From: Paenibacillus pabuli NBRC 13638
GTDB lineage: Bacteria; Bacillota; Bacilli; Paenibacillales; Paenibacillaceae
DNA: 64,000 nt
NCBI RefSeq assembly: GCF_001514495.1
Contig: NZ_BCNM01000021.1
Span: 1 to 64,000 of the forward strand
Direction of reading: 5' to 3'
In this document: piece after piece, positions 5,971-15,911 of the stretch
Layout of the letters: every line of letters begins with the position of its first letter
Numbering within the stretch: the first letter of the stretch is position 1
Made by a program: the position numbers and the translations under genes
Notes under the pieces: model-generated
What the model was told of the DNA's origin: nothing
What the model saw: the letters and a program-made list of their open reading frames with translations, nothing else
The model's database searches: none

Positions 5971-8010
5971 CTACATGGCAGCGGCTTCTTCTCCCAGCGG
6001 CAGCGTGTAATACTGCGCCTGCTGCCCTTCATGCTGCTGGTATACCACAACCAGCAGCGTCCGGCCTTTCGCGGCAAGCGGGCTGGCGCCAGCAAGCACA
6101 CGCTCAAGCCGGAACGGAAGCACATCCAATACGGTGTGCTTCTGCAATTCCTTTTCGCCGAGACCGAGGTCGGCGAAAGCACGGCCACCCATGACCGTCT
6201 GTGCGGTCATGGCCGAAGTCATCGGCAACGCACGCGAAGCGTTGCCGTCCACCCCGTCCGCCGCTCCATCCGCGGCGGACCCTGTTGCGTCGCCCGCAGG
6301 AAGCGACGCTGAACCCCCGGCTTCGCTGCCGATCACACCCGCCGCATCCGCAGCGTCTTCCCCGGCAGCAGCCGAACTTCCCTCAGCGGCAATCGCACTT
6401 GTGCCGCTGCTTTCCAGCCATGCCGAGCCTGAGGCACCGGCAATGCGGGGCAGACGAACGTCTTCCGGACGTTCAGCCAACGTTTTCATATAACCCGCCC
6501 ATTGGTCTTTCTGGAGCGGATCTTCCCACCATATTTTGCGTGGTTTGTATTTGTGACCGAGGAAATAATCCAGCTTCATCAGGCCAAGCACAACATCCAT
6601 GTGCGGTGTGTCGCGCGACTCCAGGAAGCTGTGCAGACGGGTGAACAGATCCTCCAACTGGTGGCCGATCTTCTGCCAGCCCTGCCCCTCCCAGTAATCT
6701 CCGAACGCCTGGAAGAAATCAAATGGCGAGTTGAATTCCTGCTCCATCAGATACTTCAACGTATGGTCCATCCGGTGTGCGTTCCAGTATTTCTCCAGCA
6801 CATCCTCCAACCGCTTCAGGCGCACAATGTCGCTGAACGGCAGCACATCACTGCCCAGAATCTCATACGGCGCGTGATCCATATACGTGTAATTGTACTT
6901 CTCCGCATCCAGACGCAGACCCGTACCACGCAGCATTTTGAGGAATCCGAGCTGAAGCTCTTCCGGCCCCAAGGCGAATACATCATTAAACGTCTTGCGG
7001 AACGTATTGTAATCTTCCTCCGGCAGTCCGGCGATAAGATCCAGATGCTGGTCGATTTTGCCGCTGGCTTTGACTTTGTTTACCGTACGACTCAGTTTGG
7101 AGAAGTTCTGGCGGCGTTTCACCAACTCATTCGTCGGATCATTCGTAGACTGAACCCCGATCTCGAACCGGAATGTGCCCGGAGGTGCATTCTCTGCCAG
7201 ATAGTCCAATACCTCGGGACGCATAATATCAGCCGTAATTTCAAACTGGAACACCGTCCCCTGATGATTCTCGATCAGGAACTTGAACATCTCCATCGCG
7301 TAATCCCGTTTGATGTTAAATGTCCGGTCCACAAACTTGATCAGCTTCGCACCCTTCTCGATCAGGTACAGAATGTCTGACTTCGTCCGCTCAATATCGT
7401 AATACCGCACGCCGACCTCAATACTGGACAGACAGAACTGGCAGCTGAACGGACAGCCGCGGCTCGTCTCAAAATAAACAACCCGTTTCCCGAGATCCGG
7501 GATATCCTCTTCAAAACGGTGCGGTGACGGCAGATCGTTCAGATCCGCTTTCGGCCGTCCCGGCATGAGAATGACCTCTTCCCCTTTGCGATACGCCAGT
7601 CCATACACAAAATGGAACTTCTTGCTCCCCTCCAGCTCCGTCAACAGCTGATGCAGCGTCTCTTCGCCTTCACCCATCACGATGAAATCGACATTGGGAA
7701 TCCGGTTCATCCAATATTCCGTGTCGTAGGACACTTCCGGCCCGCCCAGCAAAATTTTCACGTCAGGCATAACCTTTTTCAGATTATCAATGACCTTGAT
7801 CGTCTCTTCGATGTTCCAGATGTAACACGAGAACCCAATCACATCAGCCCCGCGCTGGTACAGATCAGACACAATATTCATGACCGGGTCCTTGATCGTA
7901 TACTCCGCCAGGTCAATATCAAAATCCTTCTCACTGTACGCCTTCAGACACCGCAAGGCCAGCGAGGTATGAATGTACTTTGCATTTAATGTAGAAAGAA
8001 TAACCTTCAT
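5971..8010 (-). CDS. B12-binding domain radical SAM protein with Ala/Gly-rich tail
   Basis: 679 aa. An N-terminal cobalamin-binding-type domain (about 1-135, with GFSCYIWNIEE and LLGGPEVSYD) is followed by a radical SAM core whose cluster-binding cysteines are C186, C190 and C193 in RGCPFSCQFC. A C-terminal region (about 380-510) matches the DUF4080-type extension of this family. Residues about 525-625 are a low-complexity run of Ala, Gly, Ser and Asp that looks inserted before the last conserved segment (LPFRLERVLAGASPLAAKGRTLLVVVYQ...). The reaction is unknown; relatives act on RNA, lipids or small molecules. AAAGGT precedes the ATG at 8010. It stands alone, with a terminator behind it. Confidence 0.9.
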   Translation of the reverse strand: MKVILSTLNAKYIHTSLALRCLKAYSEKDFDIDLAEYTIKDPVMNIVSDLYQRGADVIGFSCYIWNIEETIKVIDNLKKVMPDVKILLGGPEVSYDTEYWMNRIPNVDFIVMGEGEETLHQLLTELEGSKKFHFVYGLAYRKGEEVILMPGRPKADLNDLPSPHRFEEDIPDLGKRVVYFETSRGCPFSCQFCLSSIEVGVRYYDIERTKSDILYLIEKGAKLIKFVDRTFNIKRDYAMEMFKFLIENHQGTVFQFEITADIMRPEVLDYLAENAPPGTFRFEIGVQSTNDPTNELVKRRQNFSKLSRTVNKVKASGKIDQHLDLIAGLPEEDYNTFRKTFNDVFALGPEELQLGFLKMLRGTGLRLDAEKYNYTYMDHAPYEILGSDVLPFSDIVRLKRLEDVLEKYWNAHRMDHTLKYLMEQEFNSPFDFFQAFGDYWEGQGWQKIGHQLEDLFTRLHSFLESRDTPHMDVVLGLMKLDYFLGHKYKPRKIWWEDPLQKDQWAGYMKTLAERPEDVRLPRIAGASGSAWLESSGTSAIAAEGSSAAAGEDAADAAGVIGSEAGGSASLPAGDATGSAADGAADGVDGNASRALPMTSAMTAQTVMGGRAFADLGLGEKELQKHTVLDVLPFRLERVLAGASPLAAKGRTLLVVVYQQHEGQQAQYYTLPLGEEAAAM

Positions 8011-8147
8011 GGTTCACAACCTTTGCCTGGACACCCAGACCATATTTTTTTGGTAAAAGTAAAGCTCTACAACCATCCTGACCCGGATGCTGTTCATGCA
8101 AACCTCTATGGATAGCCATTCCACGTATCGTGGACATATCTAACTTT

Positions 8148-8301
8148 TGTCTTTCAAAGAGTGGACACTCTTTTCAAAAAGACATATACACCCCGCCACA
8201 CCAAAACCACAACATACAGTATAAAATCCATTCAATCAAACTACATGCTGTATACGATGCTATCAGCCATTTCTAACGCCACTGTCCACCTTTTGAAAGA
8301 C
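8148..8301. repeat. Inverted repeat pair flanking an AT-rich 110-bp core
   Basis: GTCTTTCAAAGAGTGGACA at about 8148-8166 recurs inverted at about 8283-8301 as the complement of ACTGTCCACCTTTTGAAAGAC, with about 17 of 21 matches. GTGGACA is repeated again just outside each arm. Between lie AT-rich bases without a gene. It could be a decayed MITE or a binding region. The whole interval 8011-8691 holds no supported gene, only this and the tandem repeats. Confidence 0.45.
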
Positions 8302-8419
8302 AATCCACCATCTTTTGTCCACTCCACAGAGACGACATATCCAAATCCATAATCAACTTCAACTTGTAAAAGACCTCATTCGCATTCCATCCACAATTCG
8401 ATATCCACATCTTACTGTC

Positions 8420-8466
8420 TTGAGCCTTGAGCCTTGAGCCTTGAGCCTTGAGCCTTGAGCTTTGAG
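8420..8466. repeat. Tandem heptamer repeat TTGAGCC x5-6
   Basis: Five exact TTGAGCC copies run from 8420 to 8454, followed by degenerate TTGAGCT and TTGAGAC units. It lies in the gene-free interval 8011-8691. Further downstream, about 8640-8703, a degenerate ACTCATA-type repeat runs up to and into the recQ stop region. Both are likely slippage products with no evident function. Confidence 0.8.
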
Positions 8467-8691
8467 ACTTTAGCCTCAAACCTGTGCCAATCACTTTCCC
8501 CGTATCATGGACAAATCATCGACTTGCACGAAGCATATATATCAACTTTTTAATCAATTTAAGCTTTTTTGCGTCATGAACTTCAAAGACCTGAAAGCGC
8601 GAATGTAACAACAATTCTCACTCCATCCCAATCAGCCAAACTCGCTCATAATTGATCATACTCACTCATACTTACTTATACCTTCTCATAC

Positions 8692-10572
8692 CTACTCATA
8701 CTCGTAAAAAGCATCATCATCCGTATCGACGTCTTCGCCCGTTTGCTTCTGGAAAAACTCCAGGAACGGCAGCCCGTACTTGCGGTACTTGACCTCACCG
8801 ACCCCTTTGATATTCAGCATGTCACGTTCTGACTGTGGACATACCACACTCATCTCGCGCAAGGTCGCGTCATTGAAAATAATGTACGATGGCACATGCT
8901 CTTTCGCCGCCAAATCACGACGGATCAGACGCAGCTGCTCAAATACCGTCTCGTTCACCGCAGATGGCATTGCATCGCGTCCGCGGCGTCCGCCGTAGTT
9001 TGTACCCGAAGCCGTCGCCGCCGTCTTGCGGACCACCCGCTGCATCACTTCACGCTGACCTTTGAGCACTTCCACCGCGAGTGGCTGCAAACGAACAACC
9101 GGATATTGTCCCTCGGACAGCATCAGATAGCCTTCCGACACCATGACGTTGATGATCTCGGCGATCTCACGTTCCGTACGATTCCCCATCACACCATAGG
9201 TTGGCAGAGAATTGAAGCCGTAATCGAGCACTTTTTTGGCACGGGAGCCTTTGAGCACGGAAGCGACCAACGATACACCATACCGTTCACGCATGCGGTG
9301 AATGCAGCTGAATATTTTCTGTGCATCAATCGTCATATCCACCAGCTCGCGGTCGTCCGTACATGAACTGCATATACCGCACGGCTTGTCCTCATGCACC
9401 TCACCGAAATAATCCAGCTGCGCACTGCGCAGGCAGCGCGTCGTGTAGCAGTAATCCACCATCTGCTGCAGCTTCCGGTAGTCGTTTTGTTTCCGGTCGC
9501 CCTCCATCGGGTTCTGCTCGATCAGAAACTTCTGAGTAATAATGTCCTGTGCCCCAAATAACAAAATGCACTGGCTCGGCTCCCCGTCTCGGCCCGCACG
9601 TCCAGCTTCCTGCACGTAGGCCTCCATGTTCTTCGGCATGCTGTAATGCAGCACATAACGCACATTGGATTTATCAATCCCCATCCCGAACGCATTGGTC
9701 GCCACCATCACCCGGATATCATCGTACAAAAAAGCTTCCTGGCTCTGGGCCCGTTCATCGTCCGTCATCCCGGCATGGTAGCGTCCTGCGGGCAATCCCG
9801 CGTGCAGCAAACGCTGATGCAGATCGTCCACGTCCTTACGCGTCGCGGCGTACACAATACCCGGCTCGCTCGCATGCTCGCGTGCGTAATTCAGCACAAA
9901 GTCTTTCTTGCTCTCGCCGCGCAGCACGCTAAACGCCAGATTATCCCGCCCCAGTCCAGTCACATACGTCTGCGGGTTCTGCAAACGCAGCAGCCGCAGA
10001 ATATCGCCCATGACCTCGGGCGTCGCTGTCGCCGTAAAGGCCGCAACCACTGGCCGCTCCGGCAAACTGTCCACAAACGGCGCTACCGCCAGGTAGCTTG
10101 TCCGAAAATCATGTCCCCACTGCGACACACAGTGGGCCTCATCCACAGCAACGCATGAGATCGGCAAATAGCCCATCTCCTCGCGGAACCAGTCCAGCTC
10201 CAGTCGCTCAGGCGCGACATAGAGCAGCTTCAGCTCACCGCGCTGCGCCGCGCGGATGCGATCATTCACTTCTTTGCCGCTGAGTGTACTATTAATATAG
10301 GCGGCAGCAATCCCGGCCGTGGTCAGCGCATCGACCTGGTCCTTCATCAATGAGATTAGCGGGGAGACCACCAGGGTCAGCCCCGAATATAACAAAGCGG
10401 GGATCTGATAACAGATCGACTTCCCGCCCCCGGTTGGCATAATTCCGAGCGTATCTTCGCGTTCGAGCAGGCTGGCTACGATCTTTTTTTGTCCCTCGCG
10501 GAAGTCGGGGTAGCCATAATATTTTTGCAGGAGACCCTGCGCTTCTTCTAATGTAGGTGTTTGCACACTCAT
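8692..10572 (-). CDS. recQ: ATP-dependent DNA helicase RecQ
   Basis: 626 aa. RecQ unwinds DNA 3'-5' during recombination and fork repair. Motifs in order: Walker [15 protein letters not shown] (about 38-51), DEAH box [16 protein letters not shown] (about 142-157), motif [14 protein letters not shown], the zinc-binding RecQ-C-terminal cysteines ([19 protein letters not shown]), and a C-terminal HRDC domain ending [18 protein letters not shown]. Length fits the canonical long RecQ. The ATG at 10572 has GGAG 7 nt upstream. It stands alone; 10573-10953 upstream holds only its leader and a likely terminator of the relic beyond. Confidence 0.93.
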   Translation of the reverse strand: MSVQTPTLEEAQGLLQKYYGYPDFREGQKKIVASLLEREDTLGIMPTGGGKSICYQIPALLYSGLTLVVSPLISLMKDQVDALTTAGIAAAYINSTLSGKEVNDRIRAAQRGELKLLYVAPERLELDWFREEMGYLPISCVAVDEAHCVSQWGHDFRTSYLAVAPFVDSLPERPVVAAFTATATPEVMGDILRLLRLQNPQTYVTGLGRDNLAFSVLRGESKKDFVLNYAREHASEPGIVYAATRKDVDDLHQRLLHAGLPAGRYHAGMTDDERAQSQEAFLYDDIRVMVATNAFGMGIDKSNVRYVLHYSMPKNMEAYVQEAGRAGRDGEPSQCILLFGAQDIITQKFLIEQNPMEGDRKQNDYRKLQQMVDYCYTTRCLRSAQLDYFGEVHEDKPCGICSSCTDDRELVDMTIDAQKIFSCIHRMRERYGVSLVASVLKGSRAKKVLDYGFNSLPTYGVMGNRTEREIAEIINVMVSEGYLMLSEGQYPVVRLQPLAVEVLKGQREVMQRVVRKTAATASGTNYGGRRGRDAMPSAVNETVFEQLRLIRRDLAAKEHVPSYIIFNDATLREMSVVCPQSERDMLNIKGVGEVKYRKYGLPFLEFFQKQTGEDVDTDDDAFYEYE

Positions 10573-10857
10573 GTAAAGACTCCTTACTTATCACCGGTGT
10601 TCTTCCACCAGCTTGGTCCGATCCGATTCTGACATCCGAAAGCGGCATATCCCGCATCCTTGACAACAAAATGGCGTTCTCATGACTTGTCCGTCAAGCA
10701 AACGCCGCTCCCTTTAGTTTAACGGCCCAGCCCCGAATGAGCAACCGCGTTTTACTGTAAAACGATCTTTAGCAAATGTGTAACAGCCGTACCACCTGAG
10801 TGATCGGAAAGATTGCAAGTAGAGTAAGGTGTGATTGAATCATTTTAGGACAAATTA

Positions 10858-10898
10858 AAAACAACCGTCCTGCCCTTGTTGGACAAAACGATTGCATT
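10858..10898 (-). terminator. Probable terminator behind the nuclease relic
   Basis: In minus direction CAATCGTTTTGTCC can pair with GGACGGTTG across a short loop and is followed by TTTTTAATTT. It lies about 60 bp beyond the stop of the 10954-11232 frame. The stem has mismatches. The remaining bases of 10573-10857 show no gene. Confidence 0.4.
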
Positions 10899-10953
10899 AA
10901 TTGTAACAAACCCCGCTAAGCCATCCAGCGACTGTTTCATCTGGATTGTGCTC

Positions 10954-11232
10954 CTAATCTTTCAGTGCCTCAACTTCAGATTCAGTTAGACCACTTGTTT
11001 TGGCAATCACTGAAATTTCAAGACCAAAAGAAAGCATATTTTTCGCAATCTCAATCGTCTTTCTTTTTTCCCCTTCTACTATTCCCTTTTCAGTGGCCCA
11101 TTCAATCATCGAGGCTTCATCGTGTAAATACTTCTGCCGTTCTTCATACAAGCGATGCGCTTCCCGATCCTGACTCAGAAACTCCAGTGTATCCATCGCT
11201 TTTTTCAATGTAGATTCATTCATTTGCAGCAC
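10954..11232 (-). pseudogene. C-terminal relic of an Rpn-type PD-(D/E)XK nuclease/transposase
   Basis: 92-aa frame matching the tail of Rpn-family recombination-promoting nucleases: LYEERQKYLHDEASMIEWATEKGIVEGEKRK, then IAKNMLSFGLEISVIAKTSGLTESEVEAL, the repetitive helical end of that family. The usual N-terminal nuclease domain of about 200 residues is missing, because the ABC transporter gene's stop lies only 15 bp upstream. It is therefore a truncated remnant, probably left by a deletion or a chromosomal rearrangement here, and unlikely to be active. Confidence 0.7.
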
Positions 11233-11247
11233 CCCACGATCTAATTC

Positions 11248-13056
11248 TCAAAATTCCTCCCGCATATTCATGCGATAGTATAATCCTCTCTTCTCCATCA
11301 ATTGCTCGTGGGTTCCATCCTCGACAAGTCGACCTGCTTCCATCACAATGATGCGTGAACACTGGCGCGCGATTTCTATACGATGAGTTACGATAAGTGC
11401 GGTTCTTCCTTCCATAAAGCTTAACAGATTACTCATGACTCTCTGCTCTGTCTGGATATCCAGCGAAGCTGTCGGTTCATCCAGAATGTACAGATCCGAT
11501 GTCCGCATGAAAATTCTAGCCAGCGCGAGCCGCTGTTGTTGCCCACCAGACAGATTGGAGCCTTTCTCCTGTAAAGGAGCATCATATTGCCCCTCCTGGG
11601 CATCAATGAATTCATGCAATGCTGCTCGCTCTGCCGCGAGTCTTACGCCCGGTAAAGCAGCTTCTGCGGTTAGGCGAATATTCTCTTCTATTGTACCTGT
11701 AAAAAAGGTCGGTATCTGGGACATATACGTCAAAATGGGTATGTCATCTATTCCGATATATTGATCAACTGGCGTGTTATGCAGTAATGCTCTTCCTCCT
11801 GTAGGTTCAATCAGCCCTGCACAGACTTGGCACAAGGTCGACTTGCCCGAACCACTGGTGCCAACCACAGCTACCATCTCCCCCTGCCTCACATTCAACG
11901 TAAATTCATCGAGAATGACACGACCATTTGTCTCATTGGTTACGCTAACCTGTTCAAGTCGAAGGATCGCTTCTGCCGGATCATCGGTTGGTTGTATATT
12001 CCATTGTCCATACCGCTTTTTATCACCATCCGCTTCCCCCAACTTCAGCCATTTCGAGATTCGTCCGAATGCCCCCACACTCGCCTGCATTTGGCTCCAC
12101 TGACTGGACAGCCCGAGTACTGGCCACACGACCAGCTCAAACAGGAGACTGCTGGCTACAACCGTACCTGGTGACAAGCTGTCTCTAGCCGTTGACAAAG
12201 CGATCAGAAACAAGGCAGCCAACTGAGCAAGACCAAATACAGCCATAGATACGTTATCTGACAGGCTCAAGGTCATTTTCAATTTTGCCTCACTCTGTTG
12301 GAGTGCCTCTTGTTGTGATCGAAAACGAGATAGAAACCAGTCGGAAGCCTTATAGGCTTGAACCAATGGTATCCCCTCAACATACTGCTGAATTTGCTGC
12401 TGAGACTCTCCTTCTTTCGCTTCTACCTCATCTGACAGACGTACAATTCGCTGATCATATAGTCTCGCTGTCAACCAGATCGCTGCCGCACTCACTAATG
12501 CAATTACAGCGATCCATGGGTCTGCCCTGTACAAATATCCAAGTGACAATACAATAATAAAGACAACGGTTACACCCTCCGCAATGGCCTCCACGACTTC
12601 TGCGCCATGTTTGGTGTCTTCTTTAATGCGGAGCATGATATCTCCAGACTTCTGCCTTCGCACCCACGCATACGGCATTTGGTTTAACAGCGTCAGCAGA
12701 TCCATCGACATATCCCTGTGTAGAGATTCTTTTAACCACACGAGAACATATCGATGCATCGCCAGTAAAACGATAAAACCTATCAGTAGGCCTACGACGA
12801 GAATCGCTGTGTCGTTAAGCTGCGCCTGCCCTCCTTGATTAATGGAATCAACGAAGAATCCCTGGACAAAGGCAAGTCCCCAATCAAATACGGCATCTGC
12901 TGCTATAAAAATAAGCAAAACCACGATAGCAAGGCCATACGGCTTCATGAAGCGAAAAATAACAGGCCATACATTCGCCAGAGTTGCCGATGACTTATGT
13001 TCATTAGCTTGGATTTTTTCATCCATACGTTCCGTTTCCACATTGATGTTACTCAT
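11248..13056 (-). CDS. ABC exporter half-transporter, subunit 2
   Basis: 602 aa from the ATG at 13056, which overlaps the previous stop (ATGAGTAA); the longer frame to 13218 would run inside the upstream gene. Six membrane helices fill about 30-330, followed by the ATPase: Walker A GTSGSGKSTL, signature LSGGQQQRLALARIF, Walker B LYILDEPTASLD and the H-loop THR. With the partner encoded just before it, this forms a heterodimeric BmrCD/CydDC-like exporter in the membrane. Substrate unknown. The Walker B glutamate is present here, so this half can have the competent ATPase site. Confidence 0.9.
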   Translation of the reverse strand: MSNINVETERMDEKIQANEHKSSATLANVWPVIFRFMKPYGLAIVVLLIFIAADAVFDWGLAFVQGFFVDSINQGGQAQLNDTAILVVGLLIGFIVLLAMHRYVLVWLKESLHRDMSMDLLTLLNQMPYAWVRRQKSGDIMLRIKEDTKHGAEVVEAIAEGVTVVFIIVLSLGYLYRADPWIAVIALVSAAAIWLTARLYDQRIVRLSDEVEAKEGESQQQIQQYVEGIPLVQAYKASDWFLSRFRSQQEALQQSEAKLKMTLSLSDNVSMAVFGLAQLAALFLIALSTARDSLSPGTVVASSLLFELVVWPVLGLSSQWSQMQASVGAFGRISKWLKLGEADGDKKRYGQWNIQPTDDPAEAILRLEQVSVTNETNGRVILDEFTLNVRQGEMVAVVGTSGSGKSTLCQVCAGLIEPTGGRALLHNTPVDQYIGIDDIPILTYMSQIPTFFTGTIEENIRLTAEAALPGVRLAAERAALHEFIDAQEGQYDAPLQEKGSNLSGGQQQRLALARIFMRTSDLYILDEPTASLDIQTEQRVMSNLLSFMEGRTALIVTHRIEIARQCSRIIVMEAGRLVEDGTHEQLMEKRGLYYRMNMREEF

Positions 13057-14884
13057 GGTGTTCCTCCACTTCCGGGACCTGCTCCTCAATATAGCTACGA
13101 TATCCATTCGGGCGAGCCAACAATTCATGATGTGATCCTGTATCCACAATACGGCCTTCCCGCATATAGACCACCTGATCCGCCTGTTCGAGAAGCGGCA
13201 CTCGGTGTGTAACTGCAATAATCGTCTTTTTTTTCTCCGCAGTAAGTTTGTTGAACATGGTATTTAATCGTTGTTCATTAACGGGGTCTTGTGAAGATGT
13301 GGGCTCATCCAGCAATATAACATCAGGCTCTCTGAGAATTGCTCTGGCGAGACTGATTCGCTGAAGTTCACCACCAGACATCGAACTTCCCAGGGGTTCA
13401 AGAACCGTGTGATATCCCGAGGTTTGACGCATAATTGCATCATGCACCTGAGCAAGGCATGCGGCATCTACGATTCGTTCCTGTAGGACCTGCTCTTGGC
13501 CAAAGGCAATGTTTTCTTCTACAGTACCTGTGAAAATAAAAACTTGCTGTGGTACGTACACCTGACTATAGGCTTTCATGCCCGGAATGTGTCCAAGTAT
13601 AAATTGCACCGAACCACTCGAAGGCACTTGTACATCTGCTATACATTTTAGCAATGTAGATTTCCCACACCCGCTTGGCCCGGTGATGACGGTGAGCTTT
13701 CCCGTTTCAGCCGTAAAGGTGACATCGGATAGTGTGGCTTTCTCCGCGTAGCTGAAGTATATATGCTGTATATGCATGCCTGCCTTTTGGATCTGTCCTT
13801 CGCGATCAGCAGTACTTTTCTCCAAGTTTTCATATAGATCCCCATTCACTGAACCAGACTGCATATTCTTCAAGGGCCACGCCATCTGGTTGGTCCAGGT
13901 TTTCTTTTTCTCCAAATCCATTACTTCAAAGATTCTCGCCGCATGCGAAGCTGATCCGATAAAACCATTCCAGAGGCCGGATATGGCCTCAATCGGACGA
14001 GTTAACTGACTGCTCGCTATGAGAAAAGCTGCCAATCCTCCCACATCCATACGTCCATGTAGCACCTGAATCCCACCGAGATACAAAATTAAAATCATCC
14101 CGCCATAAGTTGATACTCGCCCAGCCGCTTCCGAAAGACGCTGCAAAACCGACACAGACATCGTTTGTCTGAATACCTGATTCATTCGTTCCTGATAACG
14201 TTTGTATATGTAACCCTTCAGTCCGTAAGATCGAATCTCCAGAGGAGCCTGAATCACTTCAGTCAGCAGTGCATCCCTTGCTGCAGCATCCGCATTCAAC
14301 TGATCATGTCGTCTTTGCAGGCGGCTGCCCAGACGCATAGTGACAACAGGATAGACCAACGTGAATATAATGATCGCCAAAGACAATGGCAGATTCACCC
14401 AACTAAAGTAGGCAAACGCGAGGATGAGTTGAATGATATTTTTGGCCAGCTCAATACCATGCTGATTCAACCCATTTTGCGCTTCTTTGGCAGATGTCCA
14501 GACCCTCGCAGTCAAATCGCCTGTGTGATAGTGAGTAAGCTCACGTGGAGCAGTGTCTCCCAGTGAGGTCAATAACATCATCTGTAAAGACAGGAGTGAC
14601 TTTTGTTGAAATAGCGTCTCAAGCCACGTCATGATTGCGGTTACAATGACTCTTAACGCAACAATAGAAACTCCAATCGCAAGTCCCGAATAGATCAGGG
14701 GAAAATGTGACTCCGTGGCGCCTTTGACCAGGCGTCGTATGGATTCCATATAACCTACTTCTATCAATGAGATGGCTAAGGCAGCGCAGAGCAACAGAAC
14801 AATGAACATCCGATATCTGCCCGTTAATGTCCATAAACGAGTGATCATCCCTCGTGTGGTATACGTTCTTTTTTCAGCATACAT
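13049..14884 (-). CDS. ABC exporter half-transporter, subunit 1
   Basis: About 611 aa from the ATG at 14884 (GGAG 9 nt upstream); a start at 14908 lacks a ribosome site. A transmembrane domain with six helices (RYRMFIVLLLCAALAISLIEV onward) is followed by the ATPase with GPSGCGKSTLL, signature MSGGELQRISLARAIL and Walker B VILLDEPTSSQD. The stop overlaps the next gene's start by 8 bp, so both halves are made together. A divergent AraC regulator starts 116 bp away and is the likely controller. The exported compound is unknown. Confidence 0.9.
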   Translation of the reverse strand: MYAEKRTYTTRGMITRLWTLTGRYRMFIVLLLCAALAISLIEVGYMESIRRLVKGATESHFPLIYSGLAIGVSIVALRVIVTAIMTWLETLFQQKSLLSLQMMLLTSLGDTAPRELTHYHTGDLTARVWTSAKEAQNGLNQHGIELAKNIIQLILAFAYFSWVNLPLSLAIIIFTLVYPVVTMRLGSRLQRRHDQLNADAAARDALLTEVIQAPLEIRSYGLKGYIYKRYQERMNQVFRQTMSVSVLQRLSEAAGRVSTYGGMILILYLGGIQVLHGRMDVGGLAAFLIASSQLTRPIEAISGLWNGFIGSASHAARIFEVMDLEKKKTWTNQMAWPLKNMQSGSVNGDLYENLEKSTADREGQIQKAGMHIQHIYFSYAEKATLSDVTFTAETGKLTVITGPSGCGKSTLLKCIADVQVPSSGSVQFILGHIPGMKAYSQVYVPQQVFIFTGTVEENIAFGQEQVLQERIVDAACLAQVHDAIMRQTSGYHTVLEPLGSSMSGGELQRISLARAILREPDVILLDEPTSSQDPVNEQRLNTMFNKLTAEKKKTIIAVTHRVPLLEQADQVVYMREGRIVDTGSHHELLARPNGYRSYIEEQVPEVEEHHE

Positions 14885-14999
14885 GGATGCTTTCTCCAAT
14901 CTTGTCATTAAATTAAGTACTTGGTTATGATATCATCGGATATAAGGAAAAAATGAACATTTCTTGCTCTAACTACTTGAATTGATAAGGGAGATTCAT

Positions 15000-15893
15000 A
15001 TGCAACACGATCAGCTACATACCTTTGATAAGTTATTTGACTACATAGAGGATCATATCCATGAAAAATTAACGTTGGACCATCTGGCTATAGCCGCTCA
15101 CATATCCAAATTCCATCTCCACCGGATGTTCAAACATATGAGCGGACAACTGCCCGGAGAATACATTCGCTCACGCAAACTGGCCCGCAGTCTGGAGCAG
15201 TTGGTGGATCAAAACTGGAAGATCATCGATATTAGCGGTCATTATTCTTTCGAACATGAACAGTCCTACATACGTGCATTTAAACAAGCATTTGGTATCA
15301 CACCTCTGCAATACCGCAAACAAGGGACTGGCGATCTCCAGCTAACCGCACGCTTGACTTCGTCTATGATTACAACGCTTCCGTATGGATATATTTTCAA
15401 ACCTACGTATGTACGGAAACCAGCTATGATGCTGGTTGGTCAACGTTCACAGATACGGTATATCGATAACGAGGAACATTATGAATCCAACGCAAAAGGG
15501 AATAGCTTTTTTGAAAAATATTTCCATACCATACCCGATACGATGCATCCGAATGTCTATATTGGATTCACCAACGAGATTAAGGATGACTACAGTACCT
15601 ATCTGCCTTCTGTGCAAGTGACATGCTTCGACCGTGCACCCGCAGGATTGGACCAGATCGAGGTTCCGGCCAACCAGTATGCCGTATTCAAATACGTATG
15701 TGATTTCCATCCCAGTCTAATCAACATTGATCATCTGGACAGTGTCTGGACGTTTATTGACGAATACTGGCAGAGCCATTCAGGATATTCGAAGAGTGAC
15801 TCGTATTATTTTGAAAGGATCGACGGTAGCCTCGCGCAGGATCACTACGGGGAGATGGAAATTTATATTCCTGCGAAGCAAACTTCACTTTAA
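15000..15893 (+). CDS. AraC-family regulator with GyrI-like effector domain
   Basis: 297 aa from ATG 15000 (GGGAG 7 nt upstream; the TTG at 14982 is not needed). The N-terminus is the two-HTH AraC DNA-binding domain (LTLDHLAIAAHISKFHLHRMFKHMSG..., then IIDISGHYSFEHEQSYIRAFKQAFGITPLQYRK). The C-terminus from about residue 125 is a GyrI-like ligand-binding domain ending in EIYIPAK, as in SoxS/Rob-like drug sensors. It is divergent from the ABC exporter pair, so it probably senses a compound and activates efflux. That link is inferred from position. Confidence 0.88.
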   Translation: MQHDQLHTFDKLFDYIEDHIHEKLTLDHLAIAAHISKFHLHRMFKHMSGQLPGEYIRSRKLARSLEQLVDQNWKIIDISGHYSFEHEQSYIRAFKQAFGITPLQYRKQGTGDLQLTARLTSSMITTLPYGYIFKPTYVRKPAMMLVGQRSQIRYIDNEEHYESNAKGNSFFEKYFHTIPDTMHPNVYIGFTNEIKDDYSTYLPSVQVTCFDRAPAGLDQIEVPANQYAVFKYVCDFHPSLINIDHLDSVWTFIDEYWQSHSGYSKSDSYYFERIDGSLAQDHYGEMEIYIPAKQTSL

Positions 15894-15911
15894 AAGGAGG
15901 GTCAATGCGGT

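Noticed and set aside
5757-6644. Several plus-strand frames opposite the radical SAM gene tail
   Set aside because: They arise from the GC-rich, stop-poor Ala/Gly region; products are Arg/Pro-rich low complexity without motifs.
8273-8494. Minus-strand 73-aa frame over the heptamer repeat
   Set aside because: The repetitive LKAQGSR-type peptide is a direct product of the tandem repeat, with no ribosome site.
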